A stretch of 64,000 nucleotides of DNA from CAITSH01 sp025356665 (GCA_025356665.1 JANXRV010000094.1:1-64000), one strand, 5' to 3'. Counted from the stretch's first letter, positions 1 to 8,759 are shown. Numbers and translations: made by a program. The notes: a model not told the origin generated them from the sequence alone.

Positions 1-1
1 T

Positions 2-109
2 GCCACGAAATACCTCACCAACTACCTCGGATGGTTTAGAGTTCTCGACCGGTCGCCCCGCTTCAGCCCCGATCCCGCACGGTTGCTCGCTCTGGCGGTC
101 AGAGCATGA
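2..109 (+). mobile_element. C-terminal tail of a transposase (partial)
   Basis: An open frame enters from the left edge and ends at TGA 107-109. Its last 35 residues contain KYLTNYLGWFRVLDR followed by an Ala/Leu-rich end, which resembles the C-terminus of IS1595-like transposases as I remember them. Only the tail is visible, so family and intactness cannot be judged, and I could not locate a convincing terminal inverted repeat between it and the next gene. It could instead be the end of another DDE-type protein. Confidence 0.45.
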
Positions 110-183
110 GTTCAACAACATCATTCGCTAAATGAGCCAACAAAAAACTACTCAAACCCATGCCGCCGCGTTCATCCGTTCAT

Positions 184-212
184 CGCTTCCCGGAATCACT
201 GTCCGGGAGGCG
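184..212. terminator. Hairpin downstream of tkt
   Basis: An 11-bp stem (184-194 with 202-212, one G-T pair) encloses a 7-nt loop. It lies 33 bases beyond the tkt stop on the minus strand and between tkt and the transposase tail. No T-run follows on either strand, so it may be an mRNA-stabilising hairpin or a weak terminator. The rest of 110-244 holds nothing I recognise. Confidence 0.35.
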
Positions 213-244
213 GGGGCATGCGGCTTGATCCAAATCAACCGCGC

Positions 245-2260
245 TCAGCCTTGCAGCACGGCCTTCACAGCCCGGACCACATTTTCAGCGGTAAAACCGA
301 AATGCTTGAATAACTCACCACCGGGCGCCGATTCGCCGAAGCGGTCAAGGCCTAGGGCAACCCCGTCAAGACCAACATATTTGTACCAACCTTCGGTGAC
401 GCCCGCTTCAACAGAAACGCGCGGCAGGCCGCGCGGCAGGACATCGCCCCGATAGGCCGCGTCCTGCCGGTCGAACAGGCTGGTGGAGGGCATGGAGACT
501 ACGCGCACGGCGATGCCCTCCTCTGCCAACTTGTCCTTTGCCATCATCGCCAGTTGCAACTCGGAACCGGTGCCTATGATCACCGCCCTTGGCGAGGCCG
601 CGTCGGCAAGCACATAGCCGCCGCGCCGGATGTTGGCGATGGCCGCGGCGTCGCGCCGCTGGAAGGGCACGTTCTGGCGTGTGAACAGCAGGCAACTCGG
701 GCCGTCCTTGCGCTCGGCCGCAGCCACCCAGGCAACCGCGGTCTCCACCGTGTCGCAGGGGCGCCACACGTCCATGCCGGGAATGAGGCGAAGGCTGGCG
801 GCCTGTTCGACCGATTGGTGGGTGGGACCGTCTTCGCCAAGACCGATGGAGTCATGCGTGAAAACAAAAATGTTGCGAATTTTCATCAGCGCCGCCATGC
901 GCAGCGCATTGCGCGAATAGTCGGCAAACGTCAGGAAGGTTCCCGCCTGTGGCAGGTAGCCGCCGTGCAGGGTGAGGCCGTTGGCAATGGCCGCCATGGC
1001 AAATTCGCGCACGCCGTAGTTGATGAAATTGCCGCCCGAGGACGGCTTCACCACCACCGCTTCGGGCCAGTTGGTGAACACGCTGCCGGTCAGGTCTGCG
1101 GCGCCACCGATCATTTCGGGCAATACCCGCGCCAGCGCGCCGATGGCGTTTTGCGAGGCCTTGCGCGTGGCCAGTGTCTCCGCTTTCACATTCGTCTGCT
1201 CAATCAGTGCTGCGGCGGCAGCCGGCCAGGCTTGCGGCAAGTCGCCGGCGATGCGCCGTTTATATTCGGCCGCCTCAGCCGGATACGCCTTGGCATAGGC
1301 ACGTGCGACACGTTGCCATTTTTTCTCCAGCCTGGCACCCTCCGCACGGCCATCCCATGCGTCATAAACCGCCTGCGGAATTTCAAACGGCGGGTGGTTC
1401 CAGCCTATGGCGGCGCGCGTGGCGGCGACCTCGTCCGGCCCCAGTGCCTCGCCATGCGCCTTGGCCGTGCCCGCACGCTTGGGCGAGCCCTTGCCGATCA
1501 CGGTCTTGCAGCAGATCAGGGTCGGGCGGTTCTTCTCACGCCTGGCCTTCTTGATCGCTGCGTCGACGGCGTCGATATCATGGCCGTCGACATTACGGAT
1601 AACCTGCCAGCCATAGGCCTCGAAACGCTTCGGCGTGTCGTCGGTGAACCAGCCGGCGACCTGGCCGTCAATGGAGATGCCGTTGTCGTCGTATAACGCA
1701 ATCAACTTGCCCAGTGCCAGCGTTCCGGCGAGCGAGCAGGCCTCATGGGAAATCCCTTCCATCATGCAGCCATCACCGAGGAAGCAGTAAGTGAAGTGAT
1801 TGACCAGCTCGAGGCCCGGCTTGTTGAATTCCGCAGCGAGCAGCTTTTCCGCCAACGCCATGCCCACGGCGTTGGCGATGCCCTGCCCAAGCGGGCCGGT
1901 GGTCGTCTCCACGCCCGGCGTGACGCCATGTTCGGGGTGTCCCGGCGTTTTGGAGTGCAGCTTGCGAAAGTTGCGCAACTCGGACATCGGCAAGTCATAG
2001 CCGGTGAGATGCAGCAACGAATAAATGAGCATCGATCCGTGCCCGTTCGAAAGCACGAAACGATCGCGGTCAGCCCAGGCCGGGTTGGCCGGGTTGTGGC
2101 TAAGGTGGCGGTTCCACAGCGCGACGGCGATGTCAGCCATGCCCATGGGCATGCCCGGATGGCCGGAATTGGCCGCCTGGACGGCGTCCATGGCCAGGGC
2201 GCGAATGGCGTTGGCGAGATCTTTGCCCGCAACGCCGGGCTCAACAGCAGGATTGGTCAT
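245..2260 (-). CDS. tkt: Transketolase
   Basis: Transketolase (671 aa, usual family length) moves two-carbon ketol units between sugar phosphates in the non-oxidative pentose phosphate pathway, using thiamine diphosphate and Mg2+. Visible hallmarks are SGHPGMPMG (residues 32-40), SNGHGSM near 71-77 and the ThDP motif GDG at 162-164 running to N193. The C-terminal half carries the pyrimidine-binding and transketolase C domains. The frame stays open far upstream, but I chose ATG 2258-2260 because the protein then starts just before the conserved N-terminus and the extra 211 codons would lie antisense across the neighbouring reductase gene. No strong Shine-Dalgarno is visible. It is divergent from the next gene; rpiA elsewhere in the window serves the same pathway. 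Confidence 0.97.
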   Translation of the reverse strand: MTNPAVEPGVAGKDLANAIRALAMDAVQAANSGHPGMPMGMADIAVALWNRHLSHNPANPAWADRDRFVLSNGHGSMLIYSLLHLTGYDLPMSELRNFRKLHSKTPGHPEHGVTPGVETTTGPLGQGIANAVGMALAEKLLAAEFNKPGLELVNHFTYCFLGDGCMMEGISHEACSLAGTLALGKLIALYDDNGISIDGQVAGWFTDDTPKRFEAYGWQVIRNVDGHDIDAVDAAIKKARREKNRPTLICCKTVIGKGSPKRAGTAKAHGEALGPDEVAATRAAIGWNHPPFEIPQAVYDAWDGRAEGARLEKKWQRVARAYAKAYPAEAAEYKRRIAGDLPQAWPAAAAALIEQTNVKAETLATRKASQNAIGALARVLPEMIGGAADLTGSVFTNWPEAVVVKPSSGGNFINYGVREFAMAAIANGLTLHGGYLPQAGTFLTFADYSRNALRMAALMKIRNIFVFTHDSIGLGEDGPTHQSVEQAASLRLIPGMDVWRPCDTVETAVAWVAAAERKDGPSCLLFTRQNVPFQRRDAAAIANIRRGGYVLADAASPRAVIIGTGSELQLAMMAKDKLAEEGIAVRVVSMPSTSLFDRQDAAYRGDVLPRGLPRVSVEAGVTEGWYKYVGLDGVALGLDRFGESAPGGELFKHFGFTAENVVRAVKAVLQG

Positions 2261-2340
2261 GATGGCAGGGTGCGGGCGGTTACAAGAGTTTGCGGTGGAT
2301 GGCGCGGGGAAATTTATTCGATATGTCATGCGGCACAACT

Positions 2341-2346
2341 TATAAT
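2341..2346 (+). promoter_or_regulatory. Possible -10 box for the reductase gene
   Basis: A perfect TATAAT sits 82 bases upstream of the ATG at 2429, inside the divergent tkt/reductase gap. No good -35 box is visible at 16-18 bases spacing, so the promoter is only suggested. The overlapping minus-strand sequence TTGACC (2351-2356 read in reverse) could be part of the tkt promoter. Confidence 0.3.
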
Positions 2347-2428
2347 TATCGGTCAATTGAGGGGCTTTGGCTATCGGGCCAGAACACCACCCCGCATCCG
2401 TACGGCATTCCCACGCAAGGAGAACAAG

Positions 2429-3301
2429 ATGGCAAAACTGGCATTCATCGGACTGGGCGTAATGGGCTTTCCCATGGCCGGGCACCTGGTCGCCAAGGGC
2501 GGGCACGAAGTCACTGTCTTCAACCGCACCCGCGCCAAGGCCGATGCCTGGGTGGCCAAATTCGGCGGCAAAGCCGTCGCCACGCCAGCTGAGGCGTCCA
2601 AGGGCGCTGAAATCATTTTTTGCTGCGTCGGTGACGATCCTGACCTGCGCGAAGTTATGTTGGGCACGAACGGCGTGTTCAGCGGCGCCGGCAAGGGTGT
2701 GATCATTGTCGATCACACCACCGCCTCGGCCAAGATCGCGCGCGAATTGTCCGCCGAAGCCGAGCAACGCGGCTTCAAATTCCTGGACGCACCTGTCTCG
2801 GGCGGCCAGGCCGGCGCGGAAAACGGCGCGCTGACGGTCATGGTGGGCGGCGACAACGCGGCGTTCGAGATTGCCATGCCGGTGATGATGCATTTCTCCA
2901 AGGCGGTGACGCTGATGGGCGCGTCCGGATCAGGGCAGCTTGCCAAAATGGTGAACCAGATCTGCATCGCCGGGCTGGTGCAGGCCCTGTCGGAGGGCAT
3001 CAACTTCGCGCAAAAAGCCGGGCTCGACGCCAAGCTGCTGATCGATGTCATCTCCAAGGGTGCCGCGCAGTCGTGGCAAATGGAAAACCGCGGCAAGACC
3101 ATGGTTGATGACAAATTCGAATTCGGTTTCGCCGTCGACTGGATGCGCAAGGACCTGCGCATCGCCATGGAACAGGCGAAAGAGATCGGCGCGCCCCTGC
3201 CGGTTACGGAGCAAGTGGACCGGTTCTATGGCGAAGTGCAAAAGCTCGGCGGCAACCGCTGGGACACTTCCAGCCTGATCAGGCGTTTCCGGAAAGCCTG
3301 A
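2429..3301 (+). CDS. 3-hydroxyisobutyrate dehydrogenase-family NAD(P)-dependent reductase
   Basis: This 290-aa beta-hydroxyacid dehydrogenase reduces or oxidises a short beta-hydroxy acid with NAD(P). It has the N-terminal Rossmann motif GLGVMG (residues 9-14), the substrate motif DAPVSGG (120-126) and the catalytic lysine in GQLAKMVNQ (K173). These place it with 3-hydroxyisobutyrate dehydrogenase and tartronate semialdehyde reductase (GarR/GlxR); the sequence alone does not choose between them. The start at ATG 2429 is backed by AAGGAG at 2417-2422. It runs co-directionally into nudC 29 bases later, which hints at a shared transcript rather than a shared pathway. Confidence 0.88.
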   Translation: MAKLAFIGLGVMGFPMAGHLVAKGGHEVTVFNRTRAKADAWVAKFGGKAVATPAEASKGAEIIFCCVGDDPDLREVMLGTNGVFSGAGKGVIIVDHTTASAKIARELSAEAEQRGFKFLDAPVSGGQAGAENGALTVMVGGDNAAFEIAMPVMMHFSKAVTLMGASGSGQLAKMVNQICIAGLVQALSEGINFAQKAGLDAKLLIDVISKGAAQSWQMENRGKTMVDDKFEFGFAVDWMRKDLRIAMEQAKEIGAPLPVTEQVDRFYGEVQKLGGNRWDTSSLIRRFRKA

Positions 3302-3330
3302 CCTGCCCGCGCGGCCGGCAGCAAACCACC

Positions 3331-4179
3331 ATGATGCCCTTCTCAGCACCGCAATCCTATGTGGCGGGCATTTGCGCGCCGGAACAGCTTTTGGACAAGG
3401 TGCAATGGTTTGTCTTTCGCAACACGGAACTGCTCGTGGCCGAGGCGCATTTCTCGCTGCCGGCGGAACCGCAAGCGCTGGGCCTTGAACTGCTGCGCAG
3501 CCAATACCTTGGCCTTCTGGGCGACAAACACTGTTTTTCCTGCGAGGTGCAGGCCGAAGCCGCGGCGCCTGCGGGCTGGGCGTTCAGTGGATTGCGCGCC
3601 CTGTTCGGGCAGATCGACGACGCCTGCTTTGCCCTCGCCGGACGCGCCCTGCAGATTGTCGACTGGGATCGCACCCACCAGTATTGCGGCAGCTGCGGCA
3701 CGCCGACGCTCATGCGCACCGATGAGCGCTCGCGCCAGTGCCCCGCCTGCCAGCTGACTTTTTATCCGCGCATCGCCCCCGCTGTCATGGCACTCATCAG
3801 GCACGGCAACAGCATCCTGCTGGCGCGCTCACCGCGTTTTCCCGAAGGCATGTACAGCGCGCTTGCCGGTTTTGTCGAGCCAGGCGAAACACTGGAGCAA
3901 TGCCTCGCGCGCGAGGTATTCGAAGAGGTCGGCATCCGGATCGGCAACCCCCGTTATTTCGCCAGCCAGCCCTGGCCCTTCCCGCACTCGCTAATGATCG
4001 CTTTCGTCGCCGACCACGAAAGCGGTGAAATCGCCATCGACGGCGTCGAGATCGTCGCCGCAGAGTGGTTCAATATCTCCTCTTTACCGCGACTACCTGC
4101 TAAAATAAGCATCGCTCGAAATCTGATCGACGCGGTGGTTGAAGAAATGAAGCGGGAGATGTTCGCATCTCAGTCGTAG
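3331..4179 (+). CDS. nudC: NAD(H) pyrophosphatase / NAD-capped RNA hydrolase NudC
   Basis: NudC hydrolyses NAD(H) to NMN(H) and AMP and, in characterised homologues, removes NAD caps from RNA. The 282-aa protein has the NudC layout: an N-terminal domain, a zinc ribbon with C119, C122, C137 and C140, then the Nudix box starting at G180 with E186, R194, E195, E198, E199 and G201. The NudC-specific motif SQPWPFPHS follows at 212-220, which separates it from generic Nudix hydrolases. Length is slightly above E. coli NudC. It lies between the upstream reductase and the polyamine fusion gene, with 73 bases before the latter. Confidence 0.95.
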   Translation: MMPFSAPQSYVAGICAPEQLLDKVQWFVFRNTELLVAEAHFSLPAEPQALGLELLRSQYLGLLGDKHCFSCEVQAEAAAPAGWAFSGLRALFGQIDDACFALAGRALQIVDWDRTHQYCGSCGTPTLMRTDERSRQCPACQLTFYPRIAPAVMALIRHGNSILLARSPRFPEGMYSALAGFVEPGETLEQCLAREVFEEVGIRIGNPRYFASQPWPFPHSLMIAFVADHESGEIAIDGVEIVAAEWFNISSLPRLPAKISIARNLIDAVVEEMKREMFASQS

Positions 4180-4195
4180 AGCCGGCACAAATACA

Positions 4196-4210
4196 GAATC
4201 GGAAAGATTC
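4196..4210 (+). other. Small hairpin ahead of the speDE start
   Basis: GAATC and GATTC (4196-4200 and 4206-4210) form a 5-bp stem with a GGAAA loop, 42 bases before the TTG start of the fused polyamine gene. It could influence translation, but the stem is short and may be chance. Confidence 0.2.
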
Positions 4211-4252
4211 GCAGCAACACGGGCTCGCCAACATTACGGGGATTTATGCAAA

Positions 4253-5503
4253 TTGAAGGGTCTCCATCTTGTCGCCAACCTGTACCGCTGCGAAGGGGAT
4301 GCGCGGTTCCTCACTGACTCGGCGCTGCTGCGTCAGTTTTGCCTCGACACTGTCATCGAATCGGGTCTGACCGTAGTCGGAGACCTGTTCCACCAGTTTG
4401 AAGGTGGCGGCGTTACCGGGGCGGTCGTCCTCGCCGAGTCGCATCTCGCCATCCACACCTGGCCCGAACTCAACAGCGTCACCCTCGACGTTTACGTCTG
4501 TAATTACACGCAGGACAACGGCGCAAAAGCGCGTGCCGTGCTGGATGCGTTCATGACCTTGTACGTGCCCGGCGATTACGTCCGCCATGACGTTCCGCGC
4601 GACGAGCAGTTCCTGTACGAGTGGCTGAACAAGGATTACGGCTTCTTTCTGCGATCCTCTGGCCGTATCGCCGAAAAGCGTACGGCATTCCAACACCTGG
4701 AAATTCACGACACACCGCAATTTGGCAAGCTGTTCCGCCTCGACGACTGCTTCATGACATCCGAGCGGGACGAATTCTATTACCACGAAAACCTTATCCA
4801 CCCCGCGCTCACCACGCACGATGCGCCCAAGACCGTACTGATCATTGGCGGCGGCGACGGCGGATCCAGCGAAGAGGCACTTAAGCACCCTTCAATCGAA
4901 CAGGTGACGATGGTCGAACTCGACGAAAAAGTCGTCGATATCGCCAAAGAACATCTGCAAAAAGTCCATAACGGTGTATTCGATAATCCCAAGTTGCGCG
5001 TCATCATCGACGACGGCCTGAAATTCGTCACCCGGACACGGCAAAAATACGATCTCATCGTACTCGACCTGCCCGACCCCATAGGTCCGGCTGCGGCCCT
5101 GTACGAAGCGGCGTTTTTTGCCGACTGCAAACGCATTCTGGCGCGAGGTGGCGTGCTCACCCTGCACATGGGCTCACCGGTATCGCGTCCCGAGCATGTG
5201 CGCGACATTTACCAACGCCTTGCCGCCGAGTTCGCCATCGTAAAGCCCTGCGTGATGTTTATTCCGCTTTATGGCACACTCTGGTCAATGGCTGTGTGCT
5301 CCGACACGCTGGACCCGACCGCCATTGCCGGCGCAGAAATTGACAAGCGCATCCTGCGCCGCGGAATCGACCAACTGCAGTACTACAACGGGGCAACACA
5401 CCACGCCGTGTTCGCCCTGCCAAATTTCGTTCGCGACCTCACCGTGGGGCAGCGCACATCGCCGACCTTAGTTGGCAGGCAACGGGCGGCTGGCGGCAAG
5501 TAA
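4253..5503 (+). CDS. Fused S-adenosylmethionine decarboxylase and spermidine synthase
   Basis: One 416-aa polypeptide carries both steps from putrescine to spermidine. Residues 1 to about 125 are a class 1b pyruvoyl AdoMet decarboxylase (SpeD): ESHLAIHTWPE places the self-cleavage Ser at 63, with H68 and C83 as the other expected catalytic residues. Residues from about 135 to 390 are an aminopropyltransferase (SpeE) with MTSERDEFYYHE (168-179), the AdoMet-type loop GGGDGG (199-204), E222, D253/D254 and the D-x-x-D pair D272/D275 before PIGP. Self-cleavage at Ser63 should leave a short beta chain and an alpha chain bearing the pyruvoyl group plus the whole synthase. The start is TTG 4253, because the nearby ATG at 4246 is in another frame. 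Such fusions are known in a minority of bacteria. Confidence 0.92.
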   Translation: MKGLHLVANLYRCEGDARFLTDSALLRQFCLDTVIESGLTVVGDLFHQFEGGGVTGAVVLAESHLAIHTWPELNSVTLDVYVCNYTQDNGAKARAVLDAFMTLYVPGDYVRHDVPRDEQFLYEWLNKDYGFFLRSSGRIAEKRTAFQHLEIHDTPQFGKLFRLDDCFMTSERDEFYYHENLIHPALTTHDAPKTVLIIGGGDGGSSEEALKHPSIEQVTMVELDEKVVDIAKEHLQKVHNGVFDNPKLRVIIDDGLKFVTRTRQKYDLIVLDLPDPIGPAAALYEAAFFADCKRILARGGVLTLHMGSPVSRPEHVRDIYQRLAAEFAIVKPCVMFIPLYGTLWSMAVCSDTLDPTAIAGAEIDKRILRRGIDQLQYYNGATHHAVFALPNFVRDLTVGQRTSPTLVGRQRAAGGK

Positions 5504-5544
5504 GCGCCGCATCCCCTGCGGCTGCCACGCTATTTTAGCCAGCC

Positions 5545-5565
5545 GCCACCACCCGCTTTGGTGGC
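5545..5565. terminator. Hairpin between convergent speDE and dadA
   Basis: GCCACCA (5545-5551) and TGGTGGC (5559-5565) form a 7-bp stem with a 7-nt loop in the 87-bp gap between two converging genes. No clear T-run follows, so function as an intrinsic terminator is uncertain. Confidence 0.35.
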
Positions 5566-5590
5566 AGCAAACTGGTGGCAGCGACAGGCT

Positions 5591-6838
5591 TTAGCAAAAG
5601 TCGAAACCTACCTGTGGCTGACGACCGCTGATGATATCGGCAAGCGCGTGCCCAGACCCGCACGCCATGGTCCAACCGAGCGTGCCATGCCCGGTGTTCA
5701 GAAACAGGTTGTCAAACCGGGTGCGGCCGATTAGCGGTCGGTTCGAGGGCGTGGCCGGCCTCAACCCGGCCCAGCACTGCGCCTCGTCGGCGCGTCCGGC
5801 TTGCGGAAACAGTTCCTGGGAGCGCTTGATCAAAGCCTCGCAACGCACCCTGCTGATATCGGTATTGTAGCCGTTGAGCTCCGCTGTTCCGGCCACCCGC
5901 AGGCGGTCTCCCAGTCGCGAAAAGACGATTTTTCGTTCGTGATCGGTCAGGCTGAGTCGCGGCGCCACATCGGCTTCGGCGAGCGGCAGCGTGATCGAAT
6001 AACCCTTCACCGGATAGACCGGCAGGGAAAGGCCGAGCGGCGAGGCCAAGCTCGGCGAATAGCTGCCCAGCGCCAGTACGTAGCTGTCGGCGTCGAAAGT
6101 TTTCCGCCCCCCCTCCACATGCACCTGCACGCCGGCAATTTTTCCGTCCTCCGCAATCAGCCGCTCAATGCTGCAGTTCCAGTGAAAGTCCACCCCGCGC
6201 GCAGCCGCCATCGCCGCCAGCGATTGGGTAAAGGCGAAAGCGTCGCCGGATTCGTCCGATGCGGCATACATGCCGCCATAAAGACGCGCGCGCGTCTGCG
6301 CCAACGCCGGCTCGATGGCAACGCATTCATCCGGAGCAAGCAAACGAGCCTCAAGACCCAGTCCGTTTAGCAAAGCGGCCTCATCGCGCGCGCGCTCAAA
6401 CAGTCGCGGCTCGGTGTAAAAATGCAAAATACCCCGGGTATTCTGCCCGTAGGCTATTCCTGTCTCGAGGCGCAATTGCTGCAGGCGCTCGCGGCTGTAA
6501 AGGGCGAGTGCGAAGGCCTGCCGGGTATTTGAGCGGCTGCGCCAAGGCAGGCATTCCAGCAAGAAACGCGCGCCCCACAGCCATTGGTCAATATCGGCGC
6601 GCGGACGGAACAGCAGCGGCGCATCCTCACGCCCCAACCACTGCATAAGCTTTAGCGGCGCGCTGGGATTGGCCCAGGGTTCTGCATGACTCACCGATAT
6701 CTGGCCGCCATTGGCGAAGCTCGTCTCCATCCCCGCCTCGGGCTGACGGTCAAGCACAGAAACCTTATGGCCGGCCGCCGCGAGATACCAGGCGCTCGCA
6801 ACACCGACAACCCCGGCACCCAGCACAATGACCCTCAT
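5591..6838 (-). CDS. dadA: D-amino acid dehydrogenase (FAD), DadA family
   Basis: DadA oxidatively deaminates D-amino acids to 2-oxo acids, passing electrons to the respiratory chain at the inner membrane. The 415-aa protein begins with the FAD-binding dinucleotide fold GAGVVGVASAWYLA (residues 7-20) and ends with the conserved GLRPATPSNRPLIGRT and NTGHGTLGWTMACGSG segments typical of DadA. The start ATG 6836-6838 has GGAAG 8 bases upstream. No alanine racemase gene is adjacent, unlike the enterobacterial dadAX operon. A hairpin terminator separates it from the FAH-family gene upstream. Confidence 0.93.
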   Translation of the reverse strand: MRVIVLGAGVVGVASAWYLAAAGHKVSVLDRQPEAGMETSFANGGQISVSHAEPWANPSAPLKLMQWLGREDAPLLFRPRADIDQWLWGARFLLECLPWRSRSNTRQAFALALYSRERLQQLRLETGIAYGQNTRGILHFYTEPRLFERARDEAALLNGLGLEARLLAPDECVAIEPALAQTRARLYGGMYAASDESGDAFAFTQSLAAMAAARGVDFHWNCSIERLIAEDGKIAGVQVHVEGGRKTFDADSYVLALGSYSPSLASPLGLSLPVYPVKGYSITLPLAEADVAPRLSLTDHERKIVFSRLGDRLRVAGTAELNGYNTDISRVRCEALIKRSQELFPQAGRADEAQCWAGLRPATPSNRPLIGRTRFDNLFLNTGHGTLGWTMACGSGHALADIISGRQPQVGFDFC

Positions 6839-6890
6839 AACTTAAGCTTCCAGTCTCCCGGCGAGTGTGCGTCGCCATGCATAAAAATGA

Positions 6891-6921
6891 AAAGGGGCAG
6901 CACCTTTCGGCCTGCCCCTTT
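6891..6921 (-). terminator. Intrinsic terminator after the FAH-family gene
   Basis: AAAGGGGCAG (6891-6900) pairs perfectly with CTGCCCCTTT (6912-6921). Read on the minus strand the stem is followed by a T-rich stretch, as expected for an intrinsic terminator. It lies 22 bases past the stop of the hydrolase gene and just upstream of dadA. Confidence 0.65.
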
Positions 6922-6942
6922 GATCTGACAAACGGCGAAAAA

Positions 6943-7788
6943 TTATTTCGCTGGCACGACCTTCTGGCGCTGTTCGCCGAGCCCCTGGACACCGAGGGTA
7001 ACGATGTCGCCGGGCTTGAGGAACTTGGGCTCGGGCTTGATGCCAAGTCCAACGCCCGGGGGCGTGCCGGTGGTGATGATGTCGCCGGGCAACAAGGTCA
7101 TGTAGTTCGAGACGTGCGAAACAATTTTCGCGCAGTTGAAAATCATCGTGCGCGTGTTGCCCGTCTGCATGCGCTGGTCGTTCACGTCCAGCCACATTTC
7201 GAGCGACTGCGGATCGCTTATCTCATCGGTCGTCACAAGCCAGGGGCCGATCGGACCAAAACTGTCATTGCTCTTGCCCTTGTCCCACTGACTGGTAACA
7301 AGCTGGAATGCGCGCTCAGAAACGTCATTGACAATGCAGTATCCGGCGACATAGTTGAGCGCCTTTTCCTCGGATACATATTGCGCCTTGGTGCCGATGA
7401 CGATAGCCAATTCGACCTCCCAGTCGAGCTTGGTGGAGTTGCGCGGCTGGATGATGTCGTCGTTAGGGCCGGAAATGCAGGTGGTCGCCTTCATGAACAC
7501 CACCGGCTCCGAAGGGATCGGCATACCGGCTTCCTTGGCATGGTCCGAATAGTTCAAGCCGATCGCGACAAATTTTGAAATGCCGGTGTAGGGCACACCA
7601 AGGCGCGGCTCGCCTTTTACCAGCGGCAGGGTCTCGGGCTTGATTTTTTTCAGCTTCGCCAGACCCGCCGGCGACAGCGTTGCCTGGTCAATATTGGGCA
7701 ACACATGGGACAAGTCACGCAACTGTCCCTGCGCATCGATCATGCCTGGTTTTTCGAATCCACTCTTGCCATAGCGACACAATTTCAT
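6943..7788 (-). CDS. Fumarylacetoacetate hydrolase-family enzyme, likely 2,4-diketo-3-deoxy-sugar-acid hydrolase
   Basis: This 281-aa FAH-fold hydrolase cleaves a C-C bond in a diketo acid. The metal ligands are visible as E124 and E126 in DWEVELAIV plus D155, and GTPPGVG marks the C-terminal core. The N-terminus MKLCRYG matches the subgroup often labelled ureidoglycolate lyase, which also contains 2,4-diketo-3-deoxy-L-fuconate and -rhamnonate hydrolases. The neighbouring DHRS6-like dehydrogenase favours the sugar-acid role, giving pyruvate plus lactate or glycolate. I chose ATG 7786-7788 rather than a start 27 bases upstream because GGAG precedes it at the right distance. A terminator follows the gene. 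Confidence 0.85.
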   Translation of the reverse strand: MKLCRYGKSGFEKPGMIDAQGQLRDLSHVLPNIDQATLSPAGLAKLKKIKPETLPLVKGEPRLGVPYTGISKFVAIGLNYSDHAKEAGMPIPSEPVVFMKATTCISGPNDDIIQPRNSTKLDWEVELAIVIGTKAQYVSEEKALNYVAGYCIVNDVSERAFQLVTSQWDKGKSNDSFGPIGPWLVTTDEISDPQSLEMWLDVNDQRMQTGNTRTMIFNCAKIVSHVSNYMTLLPGDIITTGTPPGVGLGIKPEPKFLKPGDIVTLGVQGLGEQRQKVVPAK

Positions 7789-7827
7789 ATTTTTCTCCGA
7801 ATTTTCTGCTCCCACGGACAGCCGAGG

Positions 7828-7856
7828 ATTATAGCAATCGCGCCCCGGAATCTGTA
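7828..7856 (-). promoter_or_regulatory. Possible promoter of the FAH-family gene
   Basis: On the minus strand a perfect TATAAT (7833-7828) lies 40 bases before the ATG, with a weak TACAGA in the -35 position 17 bases further upstream. The remaining gap to the next gene, 7857-7982, is AT-rich but holds no other signal I can name. Confidence 0.35.
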
Positions 7857-7982
7857 GCTAAATCGCTCATAAATCGTGCCTGTTCAGCGCAAGTTACTGT
7901 ATATAAATAGTATTTTTAGATAAGCTCGCGCTACAGCAATGCCGTATCCCGCCATACCGATAAAAGCCGGCTGCACCGCCTC

Positions 7983-8723
7983 CTAGATCGTCATTCCACC
8001 GTCAACGGAAAAGGCCCCCCCGGTGGCAAACAACGATTCGTCCGAGGCGAGATAGATAAATATAGGCACCATATCCTCGACCGTGCCCAGACGCCCCATC
8101 GGCTGGCGCTCGATGAAATCCTTGCGCGCCTGGACAGGATTGGCAAACGCGTTGATCCGCCCCTCAAGCGAAGGCGTTGCGATGGTGCCCGGACACACTG
8201 CGTTGCAACGCACACCCTGTTTGACATAATCGGCGGCAATCGCCTTGGTCAGCCCGATGACCGCCGCCTTGCTCGCGCCATAAGCAAGGCGGTTGGGCAG
8301 CCCCTTTATGCTCGACGCAATCGACGACATATTGATGATGCTGCCCTTGTTCTTCTTCAGCATCCCAGGCAAGAATGCGCGGGTGGTGAAAAACATCGCT
8401 CGCACGTTGATATCGAAACTTTTGTCCCAGTCCTCCGGCGTGCAATCAAGGGCGCTGCCATGCGCAACCCAACCGGCGCAGTTAAACAGCACGTCCACAG
8501 CACCAACCTCGTCCGCGATGCGCGCGATCGCTGCGTCATCGGTCACATCAAGCTGCCGTGTCTTTATACCGGGCACGCCTTCCAGCTCGGCCAGCAATTT
8601 CGCGTTCACATCAGTCGCCCAGACGCTGGCGCCCTCCTTGGCGAACGCCACCGCAGCCGCGCGTCCCATACCCTGCGCCGCCGCCGTAATGAATGCAATT
8701 TTCCCTTCCAGTCTGCCGCTCAT
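7983..8723 (-). CDS. SDR dehydrogenase of the DHRS6 / 2-keto-3-deoxy-L-fuconate 4-dehydrogenase type
   Basis: This 246-aa short-chain dehydrogenase/reductase has the cofactor loop TAAAQGMGRA (residues 13-22), NCAG (81-84), catalytic S133/S134 and Y148-x3-K152. The whole chain resembles the DHRS6/BDH2 subgroup (LTAAAQGIG, YLASDES and a C-terminal DGG), which in bacteria includes 2-keto-3-deoxy-L-fuconate 4-dehydrogenases. With the FAH-family hydrolase just downstream this forms the last two steps of a non-phosphorylative deoxysugar-acid pathway. The start at 8723 is preceded by AGGGGATGGG; the longer upstream frame has no similarity. It is divergent from the GntR regulator. Confidence 0.88.
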   Translation of the reverse strand: MSGRLEGKIAFITAAAQGMGRAAAVAFAKEGASVWATDVNAKLLAELEGVPGIKTRQLDVTDDAAIARIADEVGAVDVLFNCAGWVAHGSALDCTPEDWDKSFDINVRAMFFTTRAFLPGMLKKNKGSIINMSSIASSIKGLPNRLAYGASKAAVIGLTKAIAADYVKQGVRCNAVCPGTIATPSLEGRINAFANPVQARKDFIERQPMGRLGTVEDMVPIFIYLASDESLFATGGAFSVDGGMTI

Positions 8724-8759
8724 CCCATCCCCTTTCAATGTTGATGTTTCTCGATGTTT

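Noticed and set aside
2261..2893. N-terminal extension of the transketolase frame by 211 codons
   Set aside because: The added protein has no similarity to transketolases, lies antisense to the reductase gene with its own ribosome site, and would exceed the family length.
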